Assembly: GCA_021378535.1 (NCBI GenBank)
Contig: JAACJV010000010.1
Span: forward strand, 1 to 35,742
Direction: 5' to 3'
DNA length: 35,742 nucleotides
Source of the DNA: Ureaplasma sp. Hg1
GTDB taxonomy: Bacteria; Bacillota_I; Bacilli_A; Mycoplasmatales; Mycoplasmoidaceae
In this document: piece after piece, positions 1-8,802 of the stretch
How the letters are laid out: each line of letters opens with the position of its first letter
Position numbering within the stretch: the stretch's first letter is position 1
Position numbers and translations under genes: made by a program
The notes under the pieces: model-generated
What the model was told of the DNA's origin: nothing
Seen by the model: only the letters and a program-made list of their open reading frames with translations
The model's database searches: none

Positions 1-318
1 TCCTAATGTAGTACCAACAGATAGCATCATCATAACAAAATAGAAAAAACAAACAATTGCTAAAAATTGATGTGGTTTGATTGTTGTTACACCAATTCTT
101 TTTAATAAGACGGATTTTTTAAATTCATAAACTGCTTGTGGTAAACATGTCAAGCCGGTGATAATCGAACACATTGTAATAATACCGGGCATCATTTCTT
201 TTGGATCTAATATTGTTCCCAAGATAAGGACAAAAATAGGTGGTAAAATAAAAGAAAAACAGGGACCGAAAATCGATTTTCAATAATATTTATTCAATAA
301 ATTCAGAATTGAAAACAT
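1..318 (-). CDS. ABC-2 family transporter permease, N-terminal part (runs off the window)
   Basis: The first 106 codons of a minus-strand gene whose remainder lies before base 1. The start ATG (318-316) follows a GGGGGA ribosome binding site. The protein opens with a short polar segment containing one UGA-encoded Trp, then hydrophobic stretches (FSFILPPIFVLILG near residues 22-35, a second near 40-60, a third near 85-105) separated by a basic loop (EFKKSVLLKRIG). That pattern, with LPPIFVLILGT after a cytoplasmic N-terminus, resembles ABC-2 type membrane subunits, which pair with a separate ATPase for export. Substrate and partner cannot be told from this piece. The family call rests on topology and general resemblance, not on a diagnostic motif. 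Confidence 0.6.
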
Positions 319-453
319 TATGAATCCCCCATTAACGAAAGGTAATTAGAAAAACAAATTACTAAATTGTTACACTATGTATTAAAATGTGAAAAAGTTA
401 GTAATAAATGATCCTACTTCCTATATGAATTATCACATACTTTTTTTTTACAC

Positions 454-499
454 GCAAATAATACATTTCACTATCGGATAAAATTATCCTATTATTTGC
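454..499. repeat. Nested inverted repeat between the ABC permease and CNNM genes
   Basis: GCAAATAATA (454-463) is the exact reverse complement of TATTATTTGC (490-499). Inside it lies a second inverted repeat, GGATA-AAAT-TATCC (476-489). A run of nine T lies at 441-449, on the wrong side for a minus-strand terminator, and there is no T run after the stem on the plus strand. The element could therefore be an operator or leader structure for the downstream minus-strand permease rather than a simple terminator. Its function is unknown. Confidence 0.45.
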
Positions 500-544
500 A
501 TAAGACAAATTTAAAATAGATTTATTACTGCCACTCAGAGCGGA

Positions 545-1834
545 CTATTCGTTGTTTTCGACGTCATCAAACTTTTTTTCAATAATAAAACGGTAAGCAT
601 TTGTTTCTCGGTCTCTTATCGTTCGCACAATAAACAAATCATTTTCCAATTGCTTATTTGTTTTAATTGTTTTGGTATTAAAAGATTGTTTCAGATATTT
701 AATCATTGATAGTTTTTTATCAGTGATTTTAACGCTTTTGAAATATCTATTAAGAAATACTTTAGCGTTTACTTGGCTACTAACATTTCAAGTGAAGTCA
801 TTAATAATCTGAATACCAGTGATGTCATCAGTTTCATCATATAATTCTCCGACCAACTCTTCAATCAAATCTTCCATAGTAACAATCCCCATATTAACAA
901 TTGATTTACTATTTTTATTTACAACTGCTATATGAACGTGGTGAAATTGCATCATTTCCAACGCTTTATCTAAAGTAGCATATTGGCTAATGAAAAATGG
1001 TTCTTCCATTATCTCTTCGACTTTAATTCGATGATTTTCCTTTTGAATGTATTCGCGCATAAATACTTTAACATTAACGATTCCAACGATATTACCTTTT
1101 TTAGTAATTGGTAATCGGGTATATTCTTCTTCAAAGAATCATTTTAATATTTTGGTAGAAGAACTATTAAAATCAAGTGATTCGACTTTATTTATTTTAG
1201 TCATCGCCGCCATTACTTGCGTATCGTCAAAATCAATTGCGTTTTGTACTAATGCCGCTTCAACGCTTTCTAAAACACCTTCTTTTCGAATTGTATCAAC
1301 TAGCACATCTAATTCATCTTCAGTTGCTGTAGGAGCAATTGATTCCTTAAAAACTAAGTTTAAAACGTAACAGATGGGATAAAAAAGATAATAGAAAAAA
1401 GCTAGAAAAATGCTAAAGTGTTTGATAAACCCAATTGCATGTTTTCGCGCTGATGCTTTAGGCGCATATTCAGCAAATAATAAAACAAGCACTGTCATAA
1501 CCCCAGTTGCTATCCCAGCTCCAACACTTTCAGCATTAGAACCACCGGCTAGATTAACAACCCCAATAAAAAAGATTGTACTTAAAGTTGACGAACCAAT
1601 ATTCATTAACGTTGATCCAATTAAAGTGGCTCCTAATGTAATGGTATAAGTCGATAACATTTTATGACCTAATCTTGAAGATAATTTATTTGGTGTTTTT
1701 TTGGTCGCATTTTCCCACTGGAATTTCGAAACAGAAGTAATGGCAGTTTCGCTTGCACTAAAAAATGCTGCGAGAATAATCAATAAAACAATAACACAAC
1801 CGTATAATGGTATCTCCCAATCGTTATCTGACAT
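545..1834 (-). CDS. CNNM/CorC (HlyC-type) membrane protein with CBS domain pair
   Basis: A 429-residue protein in one frame when two UGA codons are read as Trp. The start is MSDNDWEIP, chosen for the AAGGAG just upstream; an earlier in-frame ATG at 1927 lacks a binding site. Residues 1-190 form a CNNM (DUF21) transmembrane domain, with the typical FFSASETAITS at the end of the first helix and several further hydrophobic segments. A CBS pair follows (TRLPITKKGNIVGIVNVKVF, then VHIAVVNKNS and VTMEDLIEELVGE). The C-terminus is a short CorC-like domain. Family members are linked to Mg2+/divalent cation efflux or homeostasis. The acidic VTMEDLIEELVGELYDE end of CBS2 is well conserved. The C-terminal region diverges, so it may be a reduced CorC domain. 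Confidence 0.85.
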
Positions 1835-1858
1835 TAAACACTCCTTGTAATAAATAAT

Positions 1859-1887
1859 ATTATATATTCTATAACAATAAAGCTTAA
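1859..1887 (-). promoter_or_regulatory. Possible promoter of the CNNM gene
   Basis: On the minus strand a TATAAT hexamer (1864-1859) lies 25 bases before the start codon. The matching -35 position (1887-1882, TTAAGC) is poor. This is a -10 call only. Confidence 0.35.
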
Positions 1888-2031
1888 AATAGTTAAAAAA
1901 ATGTATTCCTTTATAGTAAAATTGCATTATTTTTCTTATTTTATAAACTAATAAATTTCTCGAATAAAGAACAACGTTGTCTTAAATAATTAATTCAAAC
2001 AAATAAGTTTCATTTAATTGTCTTGCACCGG

Positions 2032-2059
2032 TTGTACTTTATTAATTTTATTGTAAAAT
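2032..2059 (+). promoter_or_regulatory. Probable promoter of the cinA-recA operon
   Basis: TTGTAC (2032-2037) and TAAAAT (2054-2059) are 16 bases apart and lie 22 bases before the cinA start codon. A second -35-like TTGCAC lies at 2023-2028. No LexA-type operator is evident. Confidence 0.5.
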
Positions 2060-2081
2060 AAATAACAATAAGGTGGGCGTT

Positions 2082-2564
2082 ATGAATTTATCAGAAGAAG
2101 TCATTAGAAAATTAATTGAAATGGACTTATCCATTTCTGTTTGTGAATCAGCAAGTGGTGGTGCTTTAGCTAGTACGATTGTAGAAATTGCCGGGGTATC
2201 AAAGGTATTTCGCGGTGGATTTATTACCTATAGTAATGATGCTAAAATAAGAATTGCTAAGGTCCGTGAAAGCACAATAGAAAGACACGGTGCTATTTCT
2301 GAGCATGTTGCACGTGAGATGTCAGAGAATACAAACCGCTTATTTAAATCAGATATATGTATTTCAATTACCGGTAATGCAGGCCCAACGGCGCATGAGG
2401 ATAAACCAATCGGCGAATATTATATTGGCGTTACTTTAATCAATAAAACATTTGTTCAAAAAGTAACATTAGATAATAGCAACCGAACTTATAATCGCTT
2501 TAATGTAGCATGGCATGCTTTAAAAATTTTAGGTGAATTATTAGATGTTAAAATAGCTAAATAA
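2082..2564 (+). CDS. cinA: CinA C-terminal domain protein (nicotinamide-nucleotide amidohydrolase family)
   Basis: A 160-residue stand-alone CinA_C domain. The family deamidates nicotinamide mononucleotide in pyridine nucleotide salvage. The hallmarks are SVCESASGGALASTIVEIAGVSKVF near residues 19-43 (the usual form is ESxTGG, here ESASGG) with RGGFITYSNDAKI and ISITGNAGPT (usually GxAGP). The N-terminal molybdopterin-binding COG1058 domain of full-length CinA (about 400 residues) is absent, as in short PncC-like proteins. The ATG at 2082 was chosen because AAGGTGGG precedes it; an in-frame GTG at 2073 is inside that site. It is followed after 44 bases by recA, an order seen in many Gram-positives. 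Confidence 0.85.
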   Translation: MNLSEEVIRKLIEMDLSISVCESASGGALASTIVEIAGVSKVFRGGFITYSNDAKIRIAKVRESTIERHGAISEHVAREMSENTNRLFKSDICISITGNAGPTAHEDKPIGEYYIGVTLINKTFVQKVTLDNSNRTYNRFNVAWHALKILGELLDVKIAK

Positions 2565-2608
2565 GACTTTTATTATTAAATGAGTTAGGTAATGATGGAG
2601 GTATTCAA

Positions 2609-3592
2609 ATGAAGGAAACAAAACAAGATAAAAATTTACAAGAAGCCATTGATATTATGGATACAAGATTTGGTAAAGGTACATTATGCTATGGTAATTT
2701 ATCAGAACAATCTAATGGAGTTATTAAAACGGGAAGTGTTGCACTAGATCGTGCGCTCGGTGTTGGTGGTATTCCTAAAGGTCGAATCATTGAAATTTTT
2801 GGAAACGAATCATCAGGTAAGACAACAATAGCTTTACAAATTATAGCTGAATGTCAGAAGGCTAAAGGGAAAGCATCTTTTATCGATGCAGAGCATGCGC
2901 TTGATTTGACCTATGCTAATAATTTGGGAGTTAATGTTGACCAACTATTAATTTCTAAACCTGATTCCGGTGAACAAGTATTTGATTTACTTGAAGCAAT
3001 TGCTAACACTGGTAAAATTGATTTAATAGTAGTAGATTCAGTTGCGGCATTAACACCAAGTGCAGAATTAGCAGGGTCTATTTCGGATCAATCAATGGGA
3101 GCTCACGCTCGATTAATGTCGAAGGGTTTAAGAAAATTACAGGGAGTAATTAGTAAAACTAATACGACAGTTGTTTTCACTAATCAAATTAGAGAAAAAA
3201 TTGGTGTTATGTTTGGTAACCCCGAAACCACAACAGGAGGTCGAGCATTAAAGTTCTATGCCTCAATTAGAATAGAATCACGCAAGGCTGAGCTTATAAA
3301 AGACGGCATTGATAAAATAGGAATTAAAAGTAAAGTTACAATCGTAAAAAATAAGGTTGCCCCACCTTTGCAAACAGTGTATATTGATATATTCTTTGGT
3401 AAAGGATTTGATCCATCTATTGAAATGATGAATTTTGCGATTCAATATGGAGTTATATCTAAAAGCGGTTCTTGATATTATTATGGGGATAAAAAATTAG
3501 GTCAAGGCCGTGAACAACTTAAAAAGAACTTATTAGAAGATGTCAAATTATTTGATGAAATTAAGAAAGCAACCGTTGCATTTATTTCCTAA
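2609..3592 (+). CDS. recA: Recombinase RecA
   Basis: A 327-residue RecA, the ATP-dependent strand-exchange protein of homologous recombination and repair. The core is conserved: Walker A GNESSGKTT at 65-73 (usually GPESSGKTT, so Pro is replaced by Asn), DAEHALD, the Walker B-type LIVVDSVAALTP, loop 2 region FGNPETTTGG, and KNKVAPP. UGA encodes Trp in KSGSWYYYGD; stopping there would cut the protein at 288 residues and remove a conserved region. The acidic C-terminal tail of longer RecAs is essentially missing. The binding site is GATGGAGG. An intact recA is notable because several reduced mollicutes have truncated copies. Confidence 0.95.
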
Positions 3593-3642
3593 ATATACAC
3601 CAATAATAATTATTATTATGTATAATTTAATGGGTGATTTAT

Positions 3643-5067
3643 ATGGAAACAGATTCTTATGTTGTCATTGCACTATTAATTTTCTTAATATTATGTGTTT
3701 TTGGAATTATTTATTTACGTTTGCGAAAAACAAACAAAATAGGTATCGATAAAACAACCAACGATTCAAAGGGAAAAATACCATCTTCGTCTTCAAACGA
3801 AGATGGTTTCCTGATTAAAAAAAATATTTCAAAAGCTTTACAAAAAAATATGGATGAACAAATTTCCTTATATCAAGCAAAACAAATGGACTTAGATATT
3901 CTTACCAGAGAATATAATGAAAAATTAGCTCATATTGCTAATGTAAGTACATCAGAAGCCAAACGAATTATCATGGACAATATTAAAAACGAATTGAAAA
4001 GTGAAATAAATGGCGAAATTAAAGAAGCAAAAAAAGAGCTTCAATCAAAAAAAGAAACATTAGCACAAAATATTTTAGTTGAGGTTATGGAACGTACAGC
4101 AGAGCCTATGATTCAAGAGCGAACTACAACGACAATAAAATTAGGCGATGATTCAATGAAGGGGAGAGTAATAGGTAAGGAAGGACGTAATAAACGTTCT
4201 TTTGAAATTTTAACTGGTGTTGATATAATTATCGATCGGGACACACCTAGTATAACGCTTTCTTCAGCGAACCCTGTACGACGGGAATTAGCCGCACGAA
4301 TAATGCATAAATTAGTTAGTTCTAAAAATATTGAACCAAGTAGAATAGAACTAATATTTAGTGAAGAGAAAGACAAATTTGATACTGCACTAATTGAATA
4401 CGGTCGTGAAGCGTTAGAAGATAAATTAGAGATATTGGATATTGATCCAGGCATTTATAAAATTATAGGTCGGATGAAATTTAGAACAAGTTATGGGCAA
4501 AATGCTTTAGATCATTCAATTGAATGTGCTAATTACGCTAATCACATTGCAATTATTTTAAATCTAAATCCAATAATGGCAAAAAAAGCTGCGTTCTTTC
4601 ATGACATCGGTAAATCAGTTGATTTTGAAATTGATAATGATCACGTTGCTAGTGGATTAAGACTTGCTTCTGAATATAATTTAGAAGACTACATTATAAA
4701 TGCAATAGCTAGTCATCATAATCAGGTGCCGGCCGACAATATTTATGCTTCTATTGTTAAAGTTGTAGATACTTTATCAGCCGCTCGACCGGGTGCAAGA
4801 GCTGATTCGCTTGAAGAATATTTAAAACGAGTAACAGCGTTAGAAAAAATATGTAATAATTTTCCTGAAGTTATGAAATCATATGCAATAAAGTCAGGTC
4901 GACAAATTCGTATTATCGTTAAGCCTTCGTTGGTAAAAGATAACGAATTGGAATATCTAGCAAGAAAAATTCAAAAGGAAATAGAAAAAAATGATGCTAC
5001 TAAAAATAACAAAATTACAGTTGTTATACTAAAAGAATCACGTTTTCAATTGGATACTAATAAATAG
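3643..5067 (+). CDS. rny: Ribonuclease Y
   Basis: A 474-residue membrane-anchored endoribonuclease that initiates mRNA decay. An N-terminal transmembrane helix (about residues 6-25) is followed by a charged coiled coil (about 60-150), a KH RNA-binding domain around GRVIGKEGRNKRSFEILTGV (174-193) and a metal-dependent HD domain with HDIGK at 320-324. The family usually has about 510-520 residues, so the coiled coil is somewhat short. The ATG at 3643 fits the GGGTGA site better than the in-frame GTG at 3634, which is part of it. It follows recA after 50 bases, and a TATAAT at 3621-3626 may give it its own promoter. It contains no tryptophan. Confidence 0.93.
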   Translation: METDSYVVIALLIFLILCVFGIIYLRLRKTNKIGIDKTTNDSKGKIPSSSSNEDGFLIKKNISKALQKNMDEQISLYQAKQMDLDILTREYNEKLAHIANVSTSEAKRIIMDNIKNELKSEINGEIKEAKKELQSKKETLAQNILVEVMERTAEPMIQERTTTTIKLGDDSMKGRVIGKEGRNKRSFEILTGVDIIIDRDTPSITLSSANPVRRELAARIMHKLVSSKNIEPSRIELIFSEEKDKFDTALIEYGREALEDKLEILDIDPGIYKIIGRMKFRTSYGQNALDHSIECANYANHIAIILNLNPIMAKKAAFFHDIGKSVDFEIDNDHVASGLRLASEYNLEDYIINAIASHHNQVPADNIYASIVKVVDTLSAARPGARADSLEEYLKRVTALEKICNNFPEVMKSYAIKSGRQIRIIVKPSLVKDNELEYLARKIQKEIEKNDATKNNKITVVILKESRFQLDTNK

Positions 5068-5085
5068 AAAATACATTCATAAATA

Positions 5086-5952
5086 TTAATTAAAACATTC
5101 AGAATTAAAGAAATGGTTTAATTCTCAAACTACACCATTTTCATCATTACCATATTTTGTAATATGTCTAGATAATAATTTAGGAGTTTTTGTACCATTC
5201 TTCATAGCAAAACCATATTTAGCTTTTGAAAGCATTTCAACATCGTTATCACCATCACCAAAAGCAATGCAACGGTCTAGTGGGATACCATAATATGAAC
5301 TCAAGTATTTAAGAGCATTTCCCTTGTTACTATAAATTGAATTAATTTCAATTATTTCCCCTGAGATTGGAAGACTATAGTTTCTAACGACTAATGTTGA
5401 TGCTGCTTTTTTAACCTCATAAACCATTTGGTCAAATTCTTCAGCTGAAGCAACATGTAATAAAATTGAATTCAAATCGTATTTTATTTTAGATGCATCT
5501 CCATCTAAGATAGATAAATTATGTCGTTTATCAAGATGGAATCATTCACTGAATTCCTTTTTAGTAACAGGATCATCTAGGCTATATAAAATACTACCTT
5601 GATTTTCTCCTTCAACAATTGCATTCTTAATTGTTTTACGAATCACTGGATTACTAAAAATACGCTCTGCCACCTTACTACTAAAGGGTAAGTTAATTGA
5701 AGAAAAATTATTGTTTGACGGATTACAATAGTAAGAGCCATTAAAGTTCACCATTATTGTATCTAATTCCAATTCTTTATAAATATGAATTGAAGCTCTT
5801 CTTGGCCTACCTGTAGCTATGCAAAAGACATGTCCTTGTTTAGTTATTTCCTTAATTCCTTTGATAGTTTCTTTGGAAAGCTTGCTTTCAGAATTTAATA
5901 ATGTGCCATCTAAATCACACATTATTAAATATTTTTCATTATTTTTTAACAT
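5086..5952 (-). CDS. HAD-superfamily phosphatase, Cof type (IIB cap)
   Basis: A 288-residue HAD hydrolase with all four motifs: DLDGTLLNS (nucleophile D13, acid/base D15), the TGR of motif II (FCIATGRP), a lysine in SNKGNALKYL (motif III), and GDGDND in motif IV. The spacing between motifs II and III suits a IIB (Cof) cap. Such enzymes dephosphorylate sugar phosphates, flavin or other small metabolites; the substrate cannot be told here. Two UGA codons are read as Trp, and the second extends the C-terminus to a TAA at 5088-5086. The binding site AAGGAG is well placed. The gene follows trpS after 12 bases, so the two are probably co-transcribed. It is the only catalytically complete HAD protein of the three in this window. 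Confidence 0.88.
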
Positions 5953-5964
5953 AAAATTTTCTCC

Positions 5965-6972
5965 TTATTTAGTTAAGTTTATTGCTTTATGAACTTTTTT
6001 AATCATATCTTCTGCTACTGCTTCACAAACCTTAGCATTCTTATTTAATAAATTAATTAATTTATCACTCTCTTTATATTTTTCTAGTTTTTGTTGTAAA
6101 TCACTTAGGAATTCATTTAAAGCAACAATAATATCTTTTTTAAAAACACCATAGTTTGCAGCATCCTTATATTTATTTTCAATTTCAGTAAAACTCATGT
6201 TTGTTAAACAACTATAGATAGTTATTAAATTACTTATTCCCGGTTGTTTTTCAACATCGTAATGAACTTTGTTTAAACTATCAGTGACAGCGCCTTTAAT
6301 CTTTTTAGTGACTTCAGCTGTATCATCCACTAAAAATATTGTTCCGTTTGGATTAGTTGATGATTTACTCATTTTACTATTAGGGTTAAGTAAGTCCATA
6401 ATTTTTGATCCAACTTTAGGAAATATCGCTTCCGGTATTTTAAAAGTATTAGACTTATAGCGTTCATTAAATCGTTGTGCTATATTTTTAGTGATTTCCA
6501 TATGTTGTTTTTGATCAATGCCAACAGGTACAACATCAGCATTATATAATAAAATATCTGCGGCCATTAAAGCCGGATAAACTAGTAATCCAGTAGGAAT
6601 AGTATGCGTTCCATTATTCATTTTAGCCTTAGCACTTTTATCCTTATATTGGGTCATTCTACTAAGTTCTCCAATGGATGTGTGGCACATTAAGATGTAA
6701 CCTAAGTGGCCGTGTGCTTTGACATCAGATTGATTGAAAATAATCACTTTATTTTCATCTAAACCAGCAGCTAAGTAAAGTGCTGCAATATCTAGTTTAT
6801 TTTGATATAAAAATTCATTTTCAATAAAATTAGGAGTTAAAGCATGAAGGTCAGCAATAAATATAAACATCTCATAATCGTTCTGTAAATCAACAAAATT
6901 TTTAATTGCACCAAGATAGTTACCTAAGGTTAAATTATTACTTGGTTGAATGCCTGAGATTAATCTTTTCAT
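5965..6972 (-). CDS. trpS: Tryptophanyl-tRNA synthetase
   Basis: A 335-residue class Ic synthetase that charges tRNA-Trp. The HIGH-like motif is PSNNLTLGNYLG (10-21), where TLGNYLG corresponds to the usual HIGNYLG-type motif, and KMSKS lies at 200-204. GIDQKQHMEITKNIAQRFN is the conserved Trp/AMP-binding segment. In this code-4 organism the enzyme must support both UGG and UGA decoding. The protein itself contains no tryptophan: neither UGA nor UGG occurs in frame. The start is preceded by GGATAAGG. It leads a two-gene minus-strand unit with the HAD phosphatase. Confidence 0.95.
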   Translation of the reverse strand: MKRLISGIQPSNNLTLGNYLGAIKNFVDLQNDYEMFIFIADLHALTPNFIENEFLYQNKLDIAALYLAAGLDENKVIIFNQSDVKAHGHLGYILMCHTSIGELSRMTQYKDKSAKAKMNNGTHTIPTGLLVYPALMAADILLYNADVVPVGIDQKQHMEITKNIAQRFNERYKSNTFKIPEAIFPKVGSKIMDLLNPNSKMSKSSTNPNGTIFLVDDTAEVTKKIKGAVTDSLNKVHYDVEKQPGISNLITIYSCLTNMSFTEIENKYKDAANYGVFKKDIIVALNEFLSDLQQKLEKYKESDKLINLLNKNAKVCEAVAEDMIKKVHKAINLTK

Positions 6973-7127
6973 TGCCTTATCCGTTCTATTTAAATTATAT
7001 TTACTTTTAAATAATCATACCATATTTTGTTATATTTTCTTTGACATAGACAAATAATGTAAACACTTATAGTTAAATATGTGATAATTATATAAAGTGG
7101 AATTAATTAATTTAAGGTTGGGTGAAT

Positions 7128-7610
7128 ATGGTTAATATTTTATACAGTACCGGGTGTACTTCATGTAGAAAAACAATAGCTTTTTTCAGAGAAAATAGTA
7201 TTGATATTAAAAGAATAAATATTATGAAGGACAATATTGGAGTTCAATTTTTTAAGGATGTCCTATCTTTAACTGAAAACGGGTTTCATGATATTATATC
7301 AACACGTAGCAAATACTTAACTGAACACAATATAGATATTGATGATATGTCGACCAATGAAGTTATTCAATTAATTATCGACGAACCAAGTGTTTTAAAA
7401 CGACCTATTATGTTTCAATACACCGGCCAAGGAATTCCTTATCGTCTTCAAGTCGGTTATAACATTGATGATATTAAAGTTTTTCTTCGCGAAAAACGTA
7501 AACCATGTAGTTGTATTATTCCGTATGGGCGAAACACATCGAAACAAAATTGTTCTTATAAGCAAACATTAAGTGGGGAATTTAAAAGACCTACAAAGGA
7601 ACATTTATAG
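7128..7610 (+). CDS. spx: Spx/ArsC-family thioredoxin-fold protein
   Basis: A 160-residue protein of the ArsC/Spx family. The N-terminus MVNILYSTGCTSCRKTIAF carries the redox CxxC (C10, C13) of Spx, and SVLKRPIMF is the family motif near residues 86-94. In Firmicutes, Spx binds the RNA polymerase alpha C-terminal domain and reprograms transcription under thiol stress. Typical Spx has about 131 residues; here a basic tail of about 30 with three more cysteines (KPCSCII, KQNCS) is added. The ATG at 7128 was chosen over the GTG at 7122 because AAGG and GGGTG precede it. It is the first gene of a tight three-gene operon with NAD kinase (2-base gap). The exact role, regulator or reductase, is not proven. 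Confidence 0.75.
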   Translation: MVNILYSTGCTSCRKTIAFFRENSIDIKRINIMKDNIGVQFFKDVLSLTENGFHDIISTRSKYLTEHNIDIDDMSTNEVIQLIIDEPSVLKRPIMFQYTGQGIPYRLQVGYNIDDIKVFLREKRKPCSCIIPYGRNTSKQNCSYKQTLSGEFKRPTKEHL

Positions 7611-7612
7611 AT

Positions 7613-8377
7613 ATGAAATATTGAATCATTCACAAGGATGTTCCAATTGATATTGACGTAGCAAAACGCATTCGTAATAAACTAAGTGATTGAAATGAAT
7701 CTAAAGTTAAACCCAATTATATTTTTATTATTGGAGGCGACGGGACTTTTATTCGACATGCCTCAAATTATTTTGAGACAGATGTTAAAATAATTTGTAT
7801 CAACACTGGAACATTAGGTTTCTATTCAGCATTTGAAAGTGGTAGTGATTGAGATCTTAATGAAATTATCAATCCTAGTAATTACGACACTTTCACGATT
7901 TTAAAAATTCAAATTAATAAAAAGGAATTTTATGGAGTTAATGAATTTGTATTATTTAGTCATAACGCCTTCCCAATCGATATTAGATTAGATAATGAAC
8001 ATTATCAAAAATTTAAAGGGAGTGGGCTAATGATTTCAACTAGAACCGGATCAACAGGGCGCAACAAGTCTTGTGGTGGCGCCGTTATTTTTCCAGGTGT
8101 TCATGCAATCCAATTACTCGAACTTGCACCAGTCGGGCATCTTAAATACTCGACATTACAAAACCCCATTTTATTACCAAAAACAAGTCTGATCCATATT
8201 ATCAGTGAAACCCAGACTAAAGAAGCTACCTTATCAATAGATGGCAGAGAGTTAGATATGAAATTTAATAAAGGTAAAATTGATATTAGTGCAGTTGAAT
8301 CAAAATGCCAATTATTTTTGCCAAGAACCACTAAGGCATATATTAAAAAATTACATAATACATTTATTAGGGAGTAA
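7613..8377 (+). CDS. nadK: NAD kinase
   Basis: A 254-residue ATP-NAD kinase that makes NADP. GGDGTFIRHA (41-50) is the diphosphate-binding motif, NTGTLGFYSAF the following loop, and GLMISTRTGSTGRNKSCGG (138-156) the catalytic, substrate-binding region; VNEFVLF is also typical. Three UGA codons (residues 4, 27 and near 83) must be read as Trp, so a standard-code reading would recognise only the last third. The ATG follows the spx stop by two bases, and AAAGGA lies inside the end of spx, indicating translational coupling. Confidence 0.93.
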
Positions 8378-8379
8378 TT

Positions 8380-8736
8380 ATGAAACGAGAGACAAAGAAA
8401 ATATTTTTTTATGTTTTAACTTTAGGTATTGGATATTATATTATCAAGAACAAGTCTAAAACAGACCAACCAATTAATGATGCGTTAACAGTGTCAAATG
8501 ATTTTCCTTTTAAACTTGAGGATATCTACAAATGCTTAGGCGGTAAAACGAACATTGTAAATGTTAGTTCTACAATTAATATGTTGAAGGTAGAACTAAA
8601 GGAAATTAAGTCAGTTGATAAAGATGGTCTTAAAAAACTAGGTGTCAAAGGAATGATGCAATCAGAACAAACCTTATCACTTGTATTAGGTGATTATTCA
8701 AAAGCTTTAGAGCGAGCTATTACCAATAATAAATAG
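8380..8736 (+). CDS. Membrane-anchored PTS EIIB-like protein lacking the phosphorylation cysteine
   Basis: A 118-residue protein with one N-terminal transmembrane segment (about 8-22) followed by a cytoplasmic glucose-type PTS EIIB fold. CLGGKTNI (52-59) matches the family LGGxxNI motif, and GLKKLGVKGMMQ and LSLVLGDYSKAL match its second half. The active site normally reads NCATRLR, with the cysteine phosphorylated by EIIA. Here the aligned segment is VSSTINMLKV, so Thr65 takes the place of the cysteine and the Thr-Arg pair is lost. It should be unable to carry phosphate. It begins two bases after nadK and ends the spx-nadK operon, which suggests a sensory or structural role, but function is unknown. 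The sequence match is family-level only. Confidence 0.7.
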   Translation: MKRETKKIFFYVLTLGIGYYIIKNKSKTDQPINDALTVSNDFPFKLEDIYKCLGGKTNIVNVSSTINMLKVELKEIKSVDKDGLKKLGVKGMMQSEQTLSLVLGDYSKALERAITNNK

Positions 8737-8751
8737 TTACAATTATATAAT

Positions 8752-8790
8752 AAAAAATAAGCACTCAATTTAATTTGAATGCTTATTTTT
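8752..8790. terminator. Bidirectional terminator between the nadK operon and the RNase J gene
   Basis: AAAAATAAGCA (8753-8763) pairs perfectly with TGCTTATTTTT (8780-8790). The stem continues inward with TCAA/TTGA after one mismatch. A and T runs on both flanks suit use by the convergent transcripts on both strands. Confidence 0.85.
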
Positions 8791-8802
8791 ATATCTCATT
8801 TA

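Noticed and set aside
1410-1649. Plus-strand ORFs inside the CNNM, RNase J, NrdD, L10/L12 and SMC genes
   Set aside because: They are antisense shadows of conserved genes, without binding sites or family resemblance.
5102-5124. GAATTAAA/TTTAATTC inverted repeat as a terminator after rny
   Set aside because: It lies inside the 3' end of the convergent HAD gene once UGA is read as Trp, and no T run follows it.
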